NCBI RefSeq assembly: GCF_030867095.1
Contig: NC_081826.1
Location: 35,380,001-35,444,000 of the forward strand
DNA from: Alligator mississippiensis
Lineage: Eukaryota > Chordata > Crocodylia > Alligatoridae
DNA length: 64,000 nucleotides
Direction of reading: 5' to 3'
The notes under the pieces are model-generated. The model was not told the DNA's origin and did not search any database. It saw only the letters and a program-made list of their open reading frames with translations. This document shows, in pieces, positions 1 through 64,000 of this stretch (positions are counted from its first letter, which is position 1; every line of letters begins with the position of its first letter). Position numbers and translations under genes: made by a program.

Positions 1-2112
1 TCTGTGTTATTTCATTCCCTAAACAGTTTAAGACACTATAATGTGCAATTCCATTGCATGAAAGCAATCTAGAAAAACACCACCTAATTTTTTTGTTCAG
101 CCTGTGAGGGTTGGTGCTTTATAAGCCACACATGGTGAACAATACTTATCTCAGATACAGCACAAGGGGGGGAATCCAGAAGAGAACTTGAGAAGATTAT
201 TTTCTATTTTTCATCTTTCTCTTTGCCACTGATCCCAAACCCACTGAAGTTAAGGATCTTGTCCTGAGAAGAAATTGGGGTGGCTGGTGGGCTTGGGCAC
301 AGGAGGAAGAAGGAGGTACTTTCCATGAGTAGGGGCATTATACAAGTCCTCATGCAAATATGTTGATGAGGCTGAAATTGATGGTACTCTGAGAGTGGCA
401 TGGGGACAATGAGAGAGAAATCTAAAACGTAAACTGGTCGGGTTAAGCCAAGTAAGGATTTCAGAATGCAGGTGTCTTTCGGAAGGAATTGAGATGTGGT
501 GTTGCTTAATAATACCATGTTTGCCTGAATCCAAGATGACCTGAATTTAAGACAACCTCCCCCCAGTAATTAGATTCAATATATGGGCTTTAAAAAATAT
601 TTTCCATGGATAGAATTTAATTGTTGGAGCCTCGTCTTAAATTTGTCTATGTACCACTGCAGTGAGGAAAGTGTGTGGAGAGGACACTAGATGGCCAGGC
701 AATGGGGGAGGCAGTATAGGGCAAAAGGTGGGGAGATGGTAGAGAGCAGGTGGTAGCATAGACATGGGGGAAGTTGGGGGCAGGTTATGTCATCTGGCTC
801 CCCGCAGCTGTCTGCCACCCCCTCGTAGTGAAGTCCAAGATGAGGAGCTTGTTTCCCATGTTTTATTAAGCCATTTCTTAGTATGCTGAATACTTCTACA
901 GGAGCTAATTTCTTGTCAATAAGTTGGGTTTTCTTCTGTTTTTTTGATTATGCTGTTCTTTTAAGTCACTTTAGAATCTCTTTGCTTATTAACATTTTTG
1001 TGTGTTTGTCATGAAAGAGATTTATGCATCATCCCTATGACTTTAACTTGGATGGTACCACAAAAGGATTGATCGATTCAGGGTAGGCATAGAAATGTTT
1101 TTTTCCTTCATCCACCTTTGCCTTAGTTATTTCCACGGCTTTAGAGAAGTAAAAATCCTAGGTCAAAAATGATTGCTTTATGTAATACCTCCCAGATCAC
1201 TAAATTACTGTGTAACATTGCAATATGAGCAAATATTACTCAACCCTGTCCTGTGTAGAAGAGTTGTTGACTATTGATTAGAAAATTAAGATTAAAAAAA
1301 ATCAAACAGAAGTTTAGGAAGACCAAAATTATTGAGGATCAGATTTTCAAAATGTTAAGAGCAATGGTACTATTGAAAGGGCATGGTACTTTATGAAAAT
1401 TCTGCTTGCAGGGAAAAACATCAGAAGCATTAGGTGTTAAATAATATCTCAGGAAAACTGGACCATATTTTCTTTCCATGGAATCAAATAGGAGTTACTG
1501 CAAACCTGCAAGCCATTCTAGCTAGGTAAAGTTCAACTGTGAACATAACAAACATTTACCCAGTTTACGTAAATGTAGCTGATATGGGTTATTGTTTGTC
1601 CAATTGAGCTAAATAAATGATTATTCCACAAAGTTTTATTTTTTACCAACAGTGTTTTTAGCTGCCAGGATAAAATTTTCCAAAGCATCTATAAGAGACA
1701 GCGCTAGATCTCAGAGGGGATCTTAGACTCATCATGGCACCTTGTTGCCTAGTGAAAAACCCAATGTTCTAAGTTAGGCACCTAGGCTTTCCACATAATG
1801 CAAGGGGAAAGTTAGATGCTCAAGAATGGGATCCAAATAGGCTAAGCTAGACAGTGAGAAATCGTGTGGAGAAAAATGGAGTCTATATAGACTGTATCTC
1901 AGAGACTTCCCTTATTTGGGATTGTCACGTGCTGCGTCCTGGCTTTAGGTGCTACGTCTTTAAAAACAAAACCAAACAACCAACCCTCCCCCCCAAAAAA
2001 AATTTTTTAAACTGAACAACTTTGGACCTTGAACAAACCTTAGGTGGCCTTTAGATCTGAGTCTCTAAAATTCAATTAAAAAAAAAAAAAAGCCAACAGA
2101 GAATGAGGAGTT
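1..2112. other. Upstream flank, no gene recognised
   Basis: No coding sequence that resembles a protein family is visible. Around 518-640 there is a stretch with GCCTGAATCCAAGATGACC and AATTTAAGACAACC, a pattern that looks like a dispersed DNA-transposon remnant, with a short related piece near 10908-10925. The rest is AT-rich unique-looking sequence with short poly-A and poly-C runs near 1985-2090. Confidence 0.5.
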
Positions 2113-2453
2113 TGGTTGTCTTTACACGTGCTCTGGGGGTAGGGGAGGGGAGCATGCTTTAATTAAAGCATCTCCAAGAGCTGCTCTAATTAAAACGCCC
2201 TGGCATCTTGTTTATTCTGCATCCTATGCTTCAAAATGGCAGCATAGACACTTTAACTAAAGTCCTTTTGACGAGCTTTAATTAAAGTGCCCTACTTCCA
2301 TTTTCAAGTGTGGGGACACTGAATACACGAGACACAGGGGCTGCTGACATAAACTAATTAGCATACTCCAGCAGACTCGATTAACTGAGTTTGTTCCCAT
2401 GTGCTGTAATTACATTATGTCAGAGCAGTGTCCCTGCACGTGTACAGGCACCT
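2113..2453. mobile_element. Palindromic MITE, copy 1 (TTTAATTAAAG family)
   Basis: The ends form imperfect terminal inverted repeats (TTTACACGTGCT on the left, GTACACGTGC as the complement of the right). Inside are repeated TTTAATTAAAG and TAATTAAAGY motifs and a second inverted pair around ATGGCAGCA/TTCCATTTT. The copy at 20141-20462 has the same order of internal blocks, so this is a dispersed family rather than chance. No coding capacity. I could not define a target duplication. Confidence 0.6.
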
Positions 2454-4185
2454 ATTGTGCCTGCCTTCTTGTATAGTAACCTACTAGCTAGAACAATAGG
2501 AGGTGGAAGACGTGGATTCAGTCCCTTTCTCATCCTCAGGGGGTTTCAAACCCACACCCAGCTGGATCCAGTGCCTGGACTACACTTCTAAGAAAGCTCA
2601 GTGTGGGGCCATTTTTTTGCAAACCATGGGCCACTGTACAAAATTCATGGGTTCAGAAGGAGATTAAGAAAGAAGTAGCACAACTCTACAGCCTAGTGGC
2701 TCATCTTGAGGGAGTTGGTTATAGATTCCTGGCATTGCTCCCAGGATAATTTATATGTGAGTTTGTTTTTTAATCTAATGACTGTTTAATGTAAAATACC
2801 TAAACGATCTAGGGTCCAGGCCTGGATACCAGGGCTACTCTCTCCCAGCTGAGTATCCTTATCCATTAGGCTACAGAATCTAGTTTCTAGTGGCTATTTT
2901 AATTTTGGCCTCAAATCGTTCACTCTTTGCTGAACAGTCCCAGCTCCACCAGAAAAAGTGGAGGGTGTCTCTCATCCGGCCATGTCCTCTAGCTGACAGG
3001 TTCTGATCCCTGTACTTCTAGGCTGAGTGCAGCATAGAATCCCAGTCTTGTGTCCTGGGCAAGTACTTGAAATACTAGGCACTGTGTAAAAGGCAGGTGC
3101 CATTACTTCTTTTTCCTCAAGCAGCTGCTGTTAAAAGAAAAGTGCGAGAGCTCATTTCTTTAAAAAATTACTTTCAGGTGGCTGTCTTCAGGAGTAGGCA
3201 ACTAGATCCTGAGTAAATGGAGAAACATGTGCACATAATTTTTGGGTCTGGATTCTATGCTAGGGTTCAGGTGCTTAAACATTAAGTATTGCAGCACCTA
3301 ATTTATTTACTGAAGTCTTTCATTATATCTAGTCCTAGCCAGATTTGTACAATAAAAGAGCAAACATGGCTTTATGCCAAATAAGATCACCTCAGTCTCT
3401 CACCTCCAAAACGAATACTTTAACCAATAGCCTATCGGGTATCCTGGAATGGATGTTTCTCAATTTGTCACATGAAAACTGTTCCGTTTTGTATAAAGAA
3501 TTAAATATTCATTAGGCTAGAAAGAGGAAAAGTGAGAGAGTGACTATAGACTATTAGGGCACAGTTATGGGAGAGTCAAGTTCAAGTCTGTGGTCCAATA
3601 AATATTTAATAATCTGTTGAAGCTCTTCCACTTCGTATAAGTGATGAAATATTCATTGGAGCAGAGATTTGAACCTGACTTAAATCCCACGAGTGCACTG
3701 ACCACCAAGATATAGAGTCTCTTTCTCTGTTCTCCCCTCCCCCCCCCCCCCCCCGGTAGCCCAATAAATTTAACTGTTTTTATTAAATGGAGTAATTTCA
3801 GTAAGAGACTGAGAAGCACCTACTTCAGAATACCCTACCATCACTGGTTTGACTTCCCATTTCTCTTGGGAAGCAGGAAATTGGGGTTGTCTGCCAGATT
3901 TGGAAGGATAATCTGGGTCCTTTAAAGTACAAGGAACACTTTCACTTCCACCTTCTTTTTGCACAAAACACAGAGCAAATCCAGTTCAGTGGGCAGGTTC
4001 TATGAATGCCTACTAGATTGCCCCAGCAGTCAAGGTAAATGGAGGATAGCTTAGGTGTATGAAATTTAATAAGAAGCAGAATTTGAATCACCTAGGTAAC
4101 GATACGTATGCAAACTTAAAGCACATAAAAATGATGGTATCTCAAAAGGTAGGTGTCAGCTGAGTTTGATCTTTATAAATAAAAA
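2454..4185. other. Upstream flank with tRNA-SINE-like traces
   Basis: No gene seen. Around 2800-2900 and 3360-3780 there are tRNA-like traces: a B-box-like AGTTCAAGTCT near 3577 and, inverted, GATTTGAACC near 3668. A motif AAATATTCATTGG also occurs twice (near 3504 and 3646) in this stretch. This could be an old tRNA-derived SINE pair, but the family is not identified. A poly-C run lies at about 3733-3754. Confidence 0.3.
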
Positions 4186-4420
4186 TCTAATATTATAAAA
4201 GCCTAAGTCTGTCTGTCTGTTTGTCATGCTTTTTTGCACTTTGATTGGCTGATGGAAACAGCCAATCAGAATGCTCCAAACATTGGGGAGCGCCACCATG
4301 ATTCCGAAGCCATGTCGAGGACTGGTCAGCGGGTGGGGGAGCCAAAGCCCAGCAGTGGACTTGGATTTTAAAAATGTTTAGGTCTTCCTCCCATAAAAAA
4401 CAACCATCCAAATTGTTTCT
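4186..4420 (+). mobile_element. Possible non-autonomous Helitron 5' end
   Basis: The stretch begins, after an A, with TCTAATATTATAAAAGCC followed by AAGTCTGTCTGTCTGTTTGT. This head (TC, then AT-rich, then TCTGTCTGTCTG) is a form I associate with Helitron-type 5' ends in vertebrates. An internal inverted pair TTGATTGGCTG / CAGCCAATCAG at about 4240-4270 follows. I did not find a clear CTRR end with a hairpin, so the right border is a guess. Confidence 0.35.
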
Positions 4421-6454
4421 ACTTAATATTGTAAGTTAACAATACTTTTTAGATGTAAAATTGGATTTTAAACAGAGTAAGTGGTAAATTGCTGTGCTTT
4501 TCATGTGTTAGTTTAAAAGCTATAGCTTCTATTAACATCATTTTGTTTTCCTTTAGCTTTGTGTAACAGGCAGGTTCAGCTTGGTCTTATCACTTATTCA
4601 CCACAATTTGTGGAATAACAGTATAGCTTGTGTTAAAAGACACATATTAAATGTGCTGTTAAAAATAGAAAAACTACTATTTGAAAGTAGGAAAGCTATC
4701 CAATAAAATTATATGAAAATAGAAGTTTCTACAGATATTAGAATAGACAACTCCACTCTTCTCAAGTGAGTGTGGAAGTATTCAGGTACTCAGCTGCACA
4801 AACTACTGTTATCCATTGACTAGATACATTTGATACTTATAGTGGAGGATATGGGAATTAATACAGGAATATAAAATGGATGGGGAAATGGCTAAAGAAG
4901 GCTACAGGGAACTTCTTCAACATTTAGGTCTTGGATCAGATCTTATTTTAATTTTAATATTAATATTAACCTTGACACAGCAGTTCACATGTGATAATCA
5001 CATTGTTGACTTGACATGCGCCAGGTCAACACTCAGATCTCAGTATTGCACTGTTAGACAGGAGGGCGTGATACAAAATCTCACACGCACACACACACTC
5101 CACTATGAGTACACATACACAAACACGTGCAGCATGGACTTCTGTGGCTGTGTGTGAACGCTAGGGGGCGTTTGAGGTAACTTGGTGCTCAGGGTTACTT
5201 GAGGTTAATTGAGGCCCTGGGGTTATTCGGGGTCACCTGGTGCCAGGGTGGAGGTCAAGGAAAAAGCCCGGTGGCAAAGAGGAGACAGCCAGGAATCAGA
5301 GGGGCAGAAAGCTGGGAGATTAGGAAGCAGGTAAGTGGTGGCAAGGAGGAGACGGCCAGGAAACAGAGGCAGAAAGCTGGGAGATCGGGGCTGGAAATGA
5401 GGCAGAAAGAACTGAGGGAGAAAGTCAGGAAATCGAAGAGGAGGGCCAGGAGGTCAATAAGACAAAAACCCAAGTCGGGGTTTCAAAATAAGTTTTATTA
5501 ATCGGGCAGCACACTATACAGCCCCACAAAATTATTGTTACGCACACGTACACACATACATGCACGCGCACACATGTATGCGGGCACACGTGCGCACACA
5601 CACGTACACACTGGTAGCAGGAGAGGAAAAGCTTGGTGGAGGGATTGGAGTCAAGGTGTGTGAGGACAGAGTTCAGGTCCTTTGCTTGGGGAAGGAAGGT
5701 GGGTGATAGCTACCTATTCTGGGCTGTGAGTTGATGCTCAATGGCAAGTCGGGGTCTTCTCCAGCAAAGTGTTGTCCAGAGGGGGTCACTGGCAGGGCCT
5801 CTGGGTGGATAGGTGGCGTGGTACAGTGCTGGTCCAGATGGAGGGGGTGCCTACAGAGGTCACCCTCTTTTATAGGGGTGGGCTACCTGTGTCTCCTATG
5901 GGAAGGCCATGCCCAGACAAGGCCAATCCTGCTCAGATGCATACATGCAGATCCAGGTGTCCTCATTGTCTGGTGGGATACAATGGTGGGGTTGCTGGTT
6001 TCTGTAGGGTCTTTGTCTTCCAAATCTTGAGTTCCTGTAGGTTCTTTATCTTTCAAATGCTGGGTTTTGTCTCTGTTCCTGGGTGAGGTCTGTGGTTCCT
6101 GGGTGAGTCAATGTAGTATACATGTTATGATATAAGCTCAGGCATAAACTTAATGCATTCGTCTTTTGGCAAACTGTGTTTATGCTCTTCCCCCATGGAG
6201 AATATGATTTAGTTTCTACCCCTCTCACTAATTGCCATCAATTACCATGGAGTGACACTAAGTTGGCACCCTAGTTTATCTTACAGTAATTTGTTTGTGT
6301 GCTTATAGCCTTAGCTTTTTTGCACCCACTGTCGTGCTTTTTTAAGATGAAGCTTGTTAGATTTATGGTATCATATTGTGTCCCCATGCCTCAGTATAGG
6401 ACTAGACTTAGTGATCCCAGAAGACCCATCCAGTCTTATATTCCTATGACTTCA
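4421..6454. repeat. Upstream flank with tandem and simple repeats
   Basis: No gene seen. A ~66-bp unit is tandemly duplicated at about 5271-5400 (GGTGGCAAAGAGGAGACAGC versus GGTGGCAAGGAGGAGACGGC). A shorter ~35-bp unit is repeated at about 5998-6062 (TTTCTGTAGGGTCTTTGTCT versus TTCCTGTAGGTTCTTTATCT), and TTCCTGGGTGAG occurs twice just after it. CA-rich microsatellites lie at about 5083-5135 and 5535-5612. The 5160-6100 block may be one repeat element, but no class can be assigned. Confidence 0.5.
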
Positions 6455-6462
6455 GTGACAAC

Positions 6463-7171
6463 CAATGTTCCCTCTAAGGAGCAACGGTCTGTGAACACGC
6501 TGCCTCGGTCCATGGGTGCGTCACCTCAGTCCGGGTGGGACACTTAACCGAAGGAGGCTGGGGGCCAGGGGCTGGAGCTGGGGCCAGGGGCTGGAGCCAG
6601 AGCCTGGCGCGGGCTCACTGGCTCTGGGGAAGTGCTCCGCTCCCCCACATCAGGGTCGGGGAGTGGAGCACTTCCCTAGAGCCGGTGGAGCCCGCGCCAG
6701 CTGCCCACACTAGCCTCCATCCCTGTCTTGTCTCACCTCAGGGAGGAGCCACTGCCTGTCCCAGTGAGGCTCTGCCAGCTCCAGGACACTGCTCCGCTCC
6801 CCGGCCCTGATGCCACGTGCCTCCTCGCTCCCCGAGGCAATGCCGGGGAGCAGAGCAGTGTCCCGGAGCCAATGGAGCCTCACTGGGGCAGGCAGCGGCT
6901 CCTCCCCAAGGTGAGGCAAGGCAGGGATGGAGGCTGGCACAGGTGGCTGGCGTGGGCTCTGCTGGCTCCCAGGAAGTGCTCTACTCCCTGGCCCTGATGT
7001 GGGGGGACGGAGCACTCCGCTTCCCTGCATCAGGGCCAGGGAGTAGAGCACTTCCCGGGAGCCGGCAGAGCCCGGCCAGCCTCTCCTGGTGCGTGGCCTT
7101 GAAGAGGCTGTGCGCAGCCACATTTTTAGTTGTGCTCGGCCGCACACGCCCGCACCTTAGAGGGAACCTTG
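6463..7171. mobile_element. Complete hAT-type non-autonomous element with 8-bp TSD
   Basis: The element starts CAATGTTCCCTCTAAGG and ends CCTTAGAGGGAACCTTG, inverted repeats that differ at one base. It is flanked on both sides by the identical octamer GTGACAAC (6455-6462 and 7172-7179), the target duplication length expected of hAT transposases. The 709-bp body is GC-rich and made of three successive hairpins (about 6600-6710, 6715-6950 and 6940-7085). There is no transposase frame; the open frames here are by-products of GC-rich palindromes. Confidence 0.85.
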
Positions 7172-7179
7172 GTGACAAC

Positions 7180-8599
7180 AACACTTAGGTCAAAGCTGAG
7201 AATTTTAGAAAATTCTACCCATGACTTACACGGAGTGATTTTCAAAATGCTGCATAATTTTTCAGAATTTTTTTTAAACTAGCTCTTCTGAGTTGGAGGG
7301 GGGAGGTCTTTCTTTTTTTATAACTCTCCCTTTCTTCATGCTACAGCCACTATATGCACCCTGTTTGCTCAGGGAAATAGCAATATGATCCTCAATCAGA
7401 CAGCTTGTCTGGCCAAGACTGCAGTGTGCATACTTTCTGTCAGTATGCAACATAAAGCTTGCTCCTTATTTTGTAGGCTTAGAGTTGAGCAGGTGGTATT
7501 GGTTCCAACATGCCTTTTTCTAACTGTTAGCCAAGCCTGCACTTTCAGTGACTAAAAACTACTTGTCAGTGTTTTAAGTCACTTTAGGATGTATTTTCTC
7601 TAGAAAAGTTGATTTATTCATGCTGTACAGTTACCTTTACAAGGCCCCCATTTCTTCCTTACAGTCCCAAGTCATTTTCTTAATTTTGGGGCCTGGTGCT
7701 GCACAGTGCTACTGCAGCCTGCAAGTAACCAGTTATTTTCCATTTCTAGTGCAGCCAAGTGTGAAAGACCTAACTTCCCTTTTCTGACCTGTCTTAATGC
7801 TGGCCCAGGAAAACCTGAAGCCCTTCTGCTGAAGTATGAAACATTTCATGGTAGCATCCATTCAAAGTGGTTCTCACTGCTCAGCCCCTGTGAAGGCTTC
7901 CTGAGGGTGGCAGTAAGAAGGGAAGAGCTAAGGAAGGCAAAGGAGCAGCACTCCACATTCAAATAAGACTTTTTGCTAGCTATCTCACCTTCCAAGCAGG
8001 GAAGCAGCTTTATGAGAAGTCTGGTTAAAGAGCTTCCTGCAGATCTGTGTTTTTCATGGGGTTGCAGGTCTGCTTCCTATTTTCCAAGAAATCAGGAATG
8101 AATATTGGGTGTCCTCCTTTTGTCCTGAGCAATAGTCTCCCCTTAAGTTCATGCGGCTGAGGGGCAGTGTATGTAGAATGAAAGAAGTTTTTCCTGTATG
8201 TTGGACTCTATATTGTCTTAACCTCATCAGCAGAAGCTGAAGCTTGCTTGAGGGTCTCTGCTTCTGCTGCTGCTTGGCCTGTTCCTCATTTTTAATTAAA
8301 AACAGACTGCAGGGTTGTCACCCTCTGACAAAAGAACAACTTTTGAAGAGCTCAGTAACTTCTTATGGTCAAATTTTAACACTGACTTTCAGATCACGCA
8401 CTACTCACTTTTGAAACTCTGGCCATTATGATCACAGCTGAATCTGCCAGATGCTGAGTGCTCTTGGAAATGTTTGGGTGCCTAAGCCGGAGTAGAACTC
8501 TGTTGACAAGCCGGCCCCACATTCATCTAAATAACCTTTGTAAAGACACTGGCAAGAATCCTGCTTTCTCTTACCACTCTTTCACTGCCTAACTGCTCA
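7180..8599. other. Flank between hAT element and DPYS promoter, no gene seen
   Basis: Apparently unique sequence. An 86-codon open frame at 7706-7966 has no recognisable family feature and no splice context, so I do not call it a gene. No repeat with clear borders is visible. Confidence 0.45.
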
Positions 8600-9003
8600 G
8601 CAGATACTGAGAGTTAAGTTGGCAGGGGGAGGAGTTGTTAATGGAAGAGAAGTGTCTTCTGACAATGATTAAAAACCAATGTCCTATATGTCTGTGGGCC
8701 ACTTGTAAGTAACTTGACCCTCAGAGAGGGTGAGGAGGCAAGTGCTGTCCTGGAGAAACAGCTGGGATCAGTTTGAGGGGCAAAAATAGACTCAGGACAG
8801 ATTCAGAAGGAAAGAGAGAGAGAAGCTTTAAAACTTTGCATTCAAAGTGCTCCGGTCTTTCTCAGTTTGTGCAAGAGTCAGTGATCCTTCTGGGGCAACG
8901 GGCTAAGCAGTTACGGCCTGATATCTAGAAGTGTTGTAGTTCCTCCTACTGCTCTCTAAATTCAGACCCACTGCTGATCTGTTACGATCTTGGACTAGAA
9001 GCC
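8600..9003 (+). promoter_or_regulatory. DPYS: Probable DPYS promoter and 5'UTR
   Basis: These bases lie directly upstream of the DPYS start codon and are free of recognisable repeats. They are not CpG-rich, in line with a tissue-restricted rather than housekeeping promoter. TTTAAAA at 8827-8833 could act as a TATA-like box; a start site some 25-30 bases downstream would give a 5'UTR of roughly 140 nt. The half-site GTTAAT at 8637-8642 resembles HNF1, and the stretch around 8835-8850 (TTTGCATTCAAAGTG) has weak HNF4-like character. Liver factors would suit the known expression of the gene, but these short matches are weak evidence. Confidence 0.35.
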
Positions 9004-62451
<53,448 letters not shown>

Positions 62452-63016
62452 GTTAATTAATATATTTTTCTGTAATACATTAAGCCTTTATGAAGCACAA
62501 GAATAGCTGTCACTTGGGGCTCTTTCTGGGATTCTGTGGTTATTTCCCTTACCTTGTCACATTTTGATCACAAAGGTAGGAGGAAGCAAAGCTGTTTTAT
62601 TGCTCTTCCTCATTGCACAAAGAATCTCACATCAACTCCATTGCTCAGCATTTATAATCTTGACATCAGGTTCATTGGCCATTGAAATTTTGATCCCATG
62701 TGGGTAAACTGGTCTAACCATGAGAGGCTTGGAGCACTATTGGCTTTGCAGAAAGCCATAGATGCCCAGTATTTCTTGGGATATGATCCTATTTTGGGGA
62801 GAGAGACCAGCAATTTTCTAATTATTTAGGGAAACATATTTCAAGTTGAATACTGCAAATCTCACTTTGGCTTTGATCCAACCAACTACAGCAGAATTAG
62901 TCCTAGTAGCAGAACTAGTCAGATCTTAACATTAAAGCATGTGCTTGTTGTATTTGTGGATTAAACTAGTGCCTGACATTTTGCATTTTCTGTCTAGCTC
63001 TTTCTATAGAAATAGT
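62452..63016 (+). other. DPYS: Start of DPYS intron 8
   Basis: The sequence after the GTTAAT donor is taken as intron 8. It shows no exon resembling the expected C-terminal tail and no recognised repeat. If the donor is skipped, this would be 3'UTR following TAA at 62458; an AATATATTTTTCTGTAATAC stretch there has no good AATAAA signal. Confidence 0.6.
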
Positions 63017-63791
63017 AGGGCTGTGTGGAGCTTTGGTCCCTGATTCGATTCAGTGGAGATTCAGCCCAATTCGGTGGCCAAATCTCCAAATCCGAATTGA
63101 ATCAGAGGACCCTTTAATCTCTCCGAATCAAATCGAAACCCTCGAATCGATTCGGAAAGATTCGAGGATTCTTAGAACCAGCTTTAAATGTTTTTTCTGC
63201 ATACTTCTACATGGCAGGGGCTTGTGAGTGCTGTGATGCTGGGGCGCACAGAGTGTCCCACAGAAGCATGGGGGGCTCTCCATCACGCTTGGCAGCAAAC
63301 CTGAAAGTGGATCAGAAACACTTTCGGTCCACTTCTGGGTCTGCTGGGGAGTGCGCTGAGGGGCACCCCTGCACCTCCTGGGCTTGGCGACTGGTGTCTC
63401 CTGGGTCTGGGGGGACACCTGGGGTGATCGCTGAGCCAGGGGAGTGCAGTTCCTGGCAGACCCGGAAGTGGACCAGAAGTACTTCCGGTCCACTTCCAGG
63501 TTCACCGCCAAGCACGTGGAGAGCCCCTGCACTCCTGTGGGATGCTCCATCCGCCCCAGCATTGCAGCAATCATGAGTCATGCCTGCTACCTCAAGGTAT
63601 GTAGAAAAAACTTTTCAAGCTGTGTCTGTGTCTGAATTGCTGATTCTCCGAACCAGCATAGAATCTTCAGATTCGGATTCGGCCAAATCAAATCAGGGAC
63701 AGTGATCTGAATCAACGAATCAATTCAGTGCCCCTGATTCGGGCCAAATCCGAATCCGTATCGAATAGGGCCTGCTTTGCACACCCCTAAT
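63017..63791. mobile_element. ATTCGG-family palindromic DNA element, copy C (complete)
   Basis: The left end AGGGCTGTGTGGAGCTTTGG with CCTGATTCGATTC is mirrored by the right end, whose complement reads AGGGGTGTGCAAAGC. The heptamer AAATAGT occurs at 63010-63016 and 63792-63798, a probable target duplication. The centre contains a 34-bp palindrome at 63464-63497 with one mismatched pair around GGAAGTACTTCC, and a more diverged relative at about 63302-63338. Organisation matches copy B. No transposase. Confidence 0.75.
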
Positions 63792-64000
63792 AAATAGTTA
63801 TAGAAGAATTTTGTGAAACACTTCACAAAACACTTTCCTATGGTGGTTTATCACACCCAACTCATGAGAAGCAGTTTGCTGCCTTAGTATTGCTGACAGT
63901 AGATGGGATTTTCAACAGCCTTTAAATGATTTTTGTTCCCAAGTCACTTAAATCATTTGACAATCTGACCCCAAATCAGGAAGATTTATGACTGTTTATT
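63792..64000 (+). other. DPYS: DPYS intron 8, right edge
   Basis: Short unique-looking sequence after the ATTCGG element. Nothing recognised. Confidence 0.4.

Noticed and set aside
3733-3754. Poly-C run, considered as an assembly gap or regulatory tract
   Set aside because: A simple homopolymer; several similar C or G runs occur in the window and none shows structure around it.
2800-3780. tRNA gene candidates
   Set aside because: B-box-like words are present, but no full cloverleaf or anticodon arm can be drawn; best taken as old SINE traces.
6516-7188. Open frames up to 145 codons on both strands
   Set aside because: By-products of the palindromic hAT-type element at 6463-7171; the peptides on the two strands mirror each other.
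7706-7966. 86-codon open frame upstream of DPYS
   Set aside because: No recognisable domain, no flanking splice signals and no promoter evidence.
62452-62460. TAA just after exon 8 as the true end of DPYS
   Set aside because: The break coincides with a conserved splice position and the family has a further C-terminal segment, so splicing is more likely; kept as an alternative only.
63128-63635. Open frames of 120-148 codons on both strands
   Set aside because: They lie inside ATTCGG-family copy C and are mirrored across its palindromes.

Overview
The window is intron-rich vertebrate DNA, and the single clear host gene in it is the dihydropyrimidinase gene DPYS on the + strand. Eight exons (9004-9264, 21884-22042, 32395-32574, 33926-34115, 37782-37938, 38974-39115, 45150-45292, 62244-62451) join in frame, each intron having GT-AG ends, to give 480 residues. 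The product matches dihydropyrimidinase from the initiator Met to a point about 40 residues short of the usual ~519-residue end. The last coding exon is therefore expected beyond the right edge. All six zinc-site residues are present (H66, H68, K158, H191, H247, D325).

The host is most likely a sauropsid, and a crocodilian such as an alligator is the best guess. The window carries many CR1 LINE copies with the (ATTCATAG)-type 3' tail, ancient MIR-like SINE remnants, and numerous hAT-like non-autonomous DNA transposons, including an 'ATTCGG'-rich palindromic family. This assignment is an inference from repeat content and protein similarity, not from a search.

Layout. 1-8.8 kb: upstream flank with no recognised gene. 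It holds a palindromic MITE, a possible Helitron end, tandem repeats and a complete 709-bp hAT-type element with a perfect 8-bp target duplication. 8.8-9.0 kb: probable DPYS promoter and 5'UTR. Intron 1 (12.6 kb): two CR1 pieces, a TTTCG-rich repeat, a Penelope-like fragment with an inverted duplication, an ATTCGG element, a third CR1 piece and a second copy of the MITE. Intron 2 (10.4 kb): GC-rich repeats, a MIR and an AT-rich block that looks like a decayed LTR-retroelement fossil. Introns 3-5: small, with MITEs, a MIR and a second Penelope-like fragment. Intron 6 (6.0 kb): a complete ATTCGG element, then a Tx1/L1-clade LINE in antisense, split by a 1,295-bp hAT-like element with a perfect 8-bp target duplication. 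Intron 7 (17 kb): four CR1 copies arranged as one head-to-head and one tail-to-tail pair, further MITEs and a possible processed pseudogene. Intron 8 (partial): a third ATTCGG element.

No wholly new gene system is evident. The most unusual material is in the repeats: elements built of nested palindromes, a dispersed 34-bp palindrome centred on GGAAGTACTTCC, a LINE with a transposon nested in it, long inverted CR1 pairs that could fold in the DPYS pre-mRNA, and an unidentified degraded coding sequence near 59.4-60.3 kb.
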